NCBI RefSeq assembly: GCF_020564565.1
Contig: NZ_JAJCTD010000001.1
Location: forward strand, 806,001-870,000
Direction of reading: 5' to 3'
Length of the DNA stretch: 64,000 nucleotides
Source of the DNA: Rhodobacter sp. Har01
GTDB lineage: Bacteria > Pseudomonadota > Alphaproteobacteria > Rhodobacterales > Rhodobacteraceae
Shown piece after piece: positions 62,302 to 64,000 of the stretch. Made by a program: the position numbers and the translations under genes. Position 1 is the stretch's first letter, and each line of letters starts with the position of its first letter. The notes under the pieces are model-generated. The model worked only from the letters and a program-made list of their open reading frames with translations, was not told the origin of the DNA and did no database searches.

Positions 62302-62672
62302 GCGCGGCGGCGCTCGTCCAGACGATCGGCAAGGGACTCGGCCCAGGCGGCGATCTCGGCCAGGGTCTCGGGCACCTGCGGCGGGATCACCGGCACCTCG
62401 ACCCGCTGCGCCTCGGGCGCCGGGCGACCCTCAAGCTCGGCGACACGGGTGCGCAGCTGGCGCAACTCGTCGTCCGTTGCCGCCACCTTGTCGGCCAGCA
62501 TCAACCCGGCCATCAGCAGCATCTTCGCCTCGGGCACCCGGCCCATCGAGGCGAGAAGCGGCTGTGCCTCGTTGTCCAGAAGCTGCGCCGCAGCGCGCAG
62601 GAAATGCTCTTCCCCCGGCTGGCAGGACACCAGGAAGGGTCGGCCGCCTACGGTGATCTCAAGCTCAGGCAT
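62298..62672 (-). CDS. zapA: Cell division protein ZapA
   Basis: ZapA bundles and stabilises FtsZ filaments at midcell. This 124-residue protein starts MPELEITVGGRPFLVSCQPGEEHFLRAAAQLLDNEA, the ZapA globular head, and continues as a coiled coil (MLLMAGLMLADKVAATDDELRQLRTRVAELEG). GGAGG 7 nt upstream fixes the start. Its 5' end overlaps the preceding coiled-coil gene by 8 nt, so both are probably made together. Confidence 0.88.
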   Translation of the reverse strand: MPELEITVGGRPFLVSCQPGEEHFLRAAAQLLDNEAQPLLASMGRVPEAKMLLMAGLMLADKVAATDDELRQLRTRVAELEGRPAPEAQRVEVPVIPPQVPETLAEIAAWAESLADRLDERRRA

Positions 62673-63231
62673 TTTCCGCCTCCGTGATGTGTTCGTCCAG
62701 AGCCGCGGAAATCTCGTCCAGTTCGGCCAGTTCCGACAGCCGCGTGGCACGCAGCGCGTCAAGCTCTGCCAGCATGGCGCGGTTGATCTGCGCCGCATCG
62801 ACAGTGCCCGCCTCCTGCGCCTCGCGCAGGCGGCGCAGCTCTTCGCGCAACAGCACTGCGGTCTTGCGCATCCGTTGCAGTTCCAGCCCCTGCACGTCCA
62901 GCTGGCGGGTCATCTTCTCGGCTTTCTCTTCCAGCTGCGAGCGCGTCAGCGTCTCGCGGTCACGCACCGCGCGAAGGCGTTCGCGCAGCTGTGCGGTCGC
63001 CGCGCGCTCGGTTTCCAGTTCGGCACGCAACGTGGCGGCATCGCCCTCAGTCGCGGCCGGCACCGGGGCGAGATCGATTGCGGCGGGCGGCTCGACAACG
63101 GCGATGTCCAGCGCATCTATGCCGCGGCCGATGCGGTCCAGCGCGGCCGTGATGCGACGTTCCAGGTCTGTGATCTCTTGCATCCCCTGCCCCTCTTCGG
63201 TGCCGTCCCCTGCGAGGCCTGTTCCGGCCAT
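62665..63231 (-). CDS. Coiled-coil protein upstream of zapA
   Basis: The 188-residue protein is almost entirely coiled coil from about residue 65: LRAELETERAATAQLRERLRAVRDRETLTRSQLEEKAEKMTRQL, split as ELETERAATAQLRERLRAV and SQLEEKAEKMTRQLDVQGL, then RMRKTAVLLREELRRLREA. No membrane segment or catalytic motif is seen. AAGGA 8 nt before 63231 supports the longer start; ATG 63183 (MQEITDLERRITAALDRIG) is the alternative. The 8-nt overlap with zapA suggests that it belongs with the divisome, perhaps as a ZapB-like partner; that is inference. Confidence 0.75.
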   Translation of the reverse strand: MAGTGLAGDGTEEGQGMQEITDLERRITAALDRIGRGIDALDIAVVEPPAAIDLAPVPAATEGDAATLRAELETERAATAQLRERLRAVRDRETLTRSQLEEKAEKMTRQLDVQGLELQRMRKTAVLLREELRRLREAQEAGTVDAAQINRAMLAELDALRATRLSELAELDEISAALDEHITEAENA

Positions 63232-63442
63232 TGCGCATCCTTCCGCGAATCGTCTGGCGGGTCGGACGACGCGATCTTATCGCGAAACCACCACAAAGCA
63301 GCCAGCCTTTCTTACCAAGGCCTTGGCGTGCGTGCTTGATCCTGCCGACGAGCGCGGCCAAGTGCAGGCAAGGCTACATCGCTCAGCCTTGACAGAACCC
63401 ATGCCTTGCGCTGAGCACAGGCGAATTCCACGGCGGATCTTG

Positions 63443-64000
63443 TCAGCCCTCCCGGTCGGGGCGGCTGATCTGCCCCCCGCCGACCGCCGCCGGGACCCCT
63501 GTCGTGGCGGGGCAGGAAGACGGCATTCCGCGCGCCACGCGCACGGCAAGGAAGGCGAAAGCCTGGGCCTCCAACATATCGCCATCAAGGCCCGCAGCCT
63601 CGACCGGTTCGACCGGGCAGGAGAACTGCCGAGACAGATGGAGCATGAGCGTGGCGTTGTGGCGACCGCCACCGGTGACCAGCAGACGGGTGATCGGGGA
63701 TGGAAAGTGCTCGGCCCCGCGCACCACGGCGGCGGCAACGGCGGCGGTCAGAGTGGCGGCGGCATCGGCGTCGTCCAGCTTTCTGACAGCGTCAAGAAGG
63801 CCGTGGAAATCATTTCTATCCAGAGACTTGGGCGGCATCCTGAAGAAGAAGGGGTGGCCCAGGAAGTCCATGATCACTTGCCGTTTCACCCGGCCCGCGG
63901 CGGCCAAGGCACCGCCTTCGTCGCGTTCGCGCTTGAGACGTCTGCGCATCAGGTCGTTGATCGGGGCGTTGGCGGGGCCGGTGTCGAAGGCCAGCAGCGC
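63443..64000 (-). CDS. anmK: Anhydro-N-acetylmuramic acid kinase (3' part; runs off window)
   Basis: AnmK phosphorylates and opens anhydro-N-acetylmuramic acid recovered from cell-wall turnover. The frame is open from 64000 to the stop at 63443, giving the C-terminal 185 residues: [21 protein letters not shown] at the window edge, then [19 protein letters not shown] and [24 protein letters not shown], all typical of AnmK. The N-terminal ATP-binding half lies beyond the window. It is upstream, on the same strand, of the coiled-coil gene. Confidence 0.92.
   Translation of the reverse strand, partial: ALLAFDTGPANAPINDLMRRRLKRERDEGGALAAAGRVKRQVIMDFLGHPFFFRMPPKSLDRNDFHGLLDAVRKLDDADAAATLTAAVAAAVVRGAEHFPSPITRLLVTGGGRHNATLMLHLSRQFSCPVEPVEAAGLDGDMLEAQAFAFLAVRVARGMPSSCPATTGVPAAVGGGQISRPDREG

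Overview
The window is a gene-dense, high-GC chromosomal segment of an alphaproteobacterium, most likely a member of the Rhodobacteraceae. The evidence is gene content and gene order: lptF-lptG-lptD-surA-pdxA-rsmA, prfA-prmC-DUF4167, pepA-holC, the bolA/monothiol glutaredoxin pair, and many 4-nt ATGA/GTGA stop-start overlaps. I see no insertion sequence, prophage, CRISPR array, rRNA or plasmid function, so this looks like ordinary core chromosome.

Layout. 1-3765: a FIST-domain sensor (cut by the window start) behind a LuxR-type response regulator, a small lipoprotein lytic transglycosylase, and a trimethylamine-methyltransferase-family (MttB-like) protein. 3864-15066: a leftward glycogen operon glgP-glgB-glgC-glgA-glgX-pgm, with LacI-type operator palindromes upstream of glgP. 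15340-17692: a Tat-exported type II sulfide:quinone oxidoreductase-like flavoprotein with a small membrane partner, divergent from an Rrf2 regulator with an NsrR-like cysteine pattern. 17698-20801: a copper module (cueR, copA, copZ) with two divergent MerR-type promoters, each with a 19-bp spacer. 20930-28592: mixed genes (43-aa orphan, TfoX C-terminal domain protein, ndk, ABC-F ATPase, HD phosphohydrolase, DUF2267, MarC, clan AA protease, holC, pepA). 28789-36369: LPS-export and outer-membrane biogenesis operon running into pdxA and rsmA. 36398-41740: DUF4167 protein, prmC, prfA, DUF1499 protein, agmatinase and a small secreted protein. 41810-50648: M20 amidohydrolase, outer-membrane beta-barrel, mazG, CoA-transferase, cupin, a corrinoid-activating ASKHA/ferredoxin protein, a VWA protein and tRNA-Gly(CCC). 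50713-56594: RidA, then zwf-pgl-pgi with a palindromic operator, a DUF1684 protein and murI. 56797-64000: LysR regulator, a probable heat-shock-type small RNA, purL with a GNAT gene, bolA-grxD, an MliC-like protein, zapA with a coiled-coil partner, and the 3' part of anmK.

How the genes work together. Glycogen synthesis and breakdown (glg operon) connect through Pgm to glucose-6-phosphate, which zwf-pgl-pgi feed into the oxidative branch; both operons carry AGCGCT-centred LacI-family-type palindromes. The MttB-like protein at 2221-3765 and the corrinoid activator at 46432-48468 may belong to one methyltransfer pathway although they are 43 kb apart.

The observations most worth a second look are the putative sRNA with a CCUCCC single-stranded segment at about 57794-57877, the Tat-tagged type II SQR module, the paired 19-bp-spacer copper promoters, a family of dispersed intergenic repeats (six copies seen) and a hairpin that ends one base before the mazG start codon.
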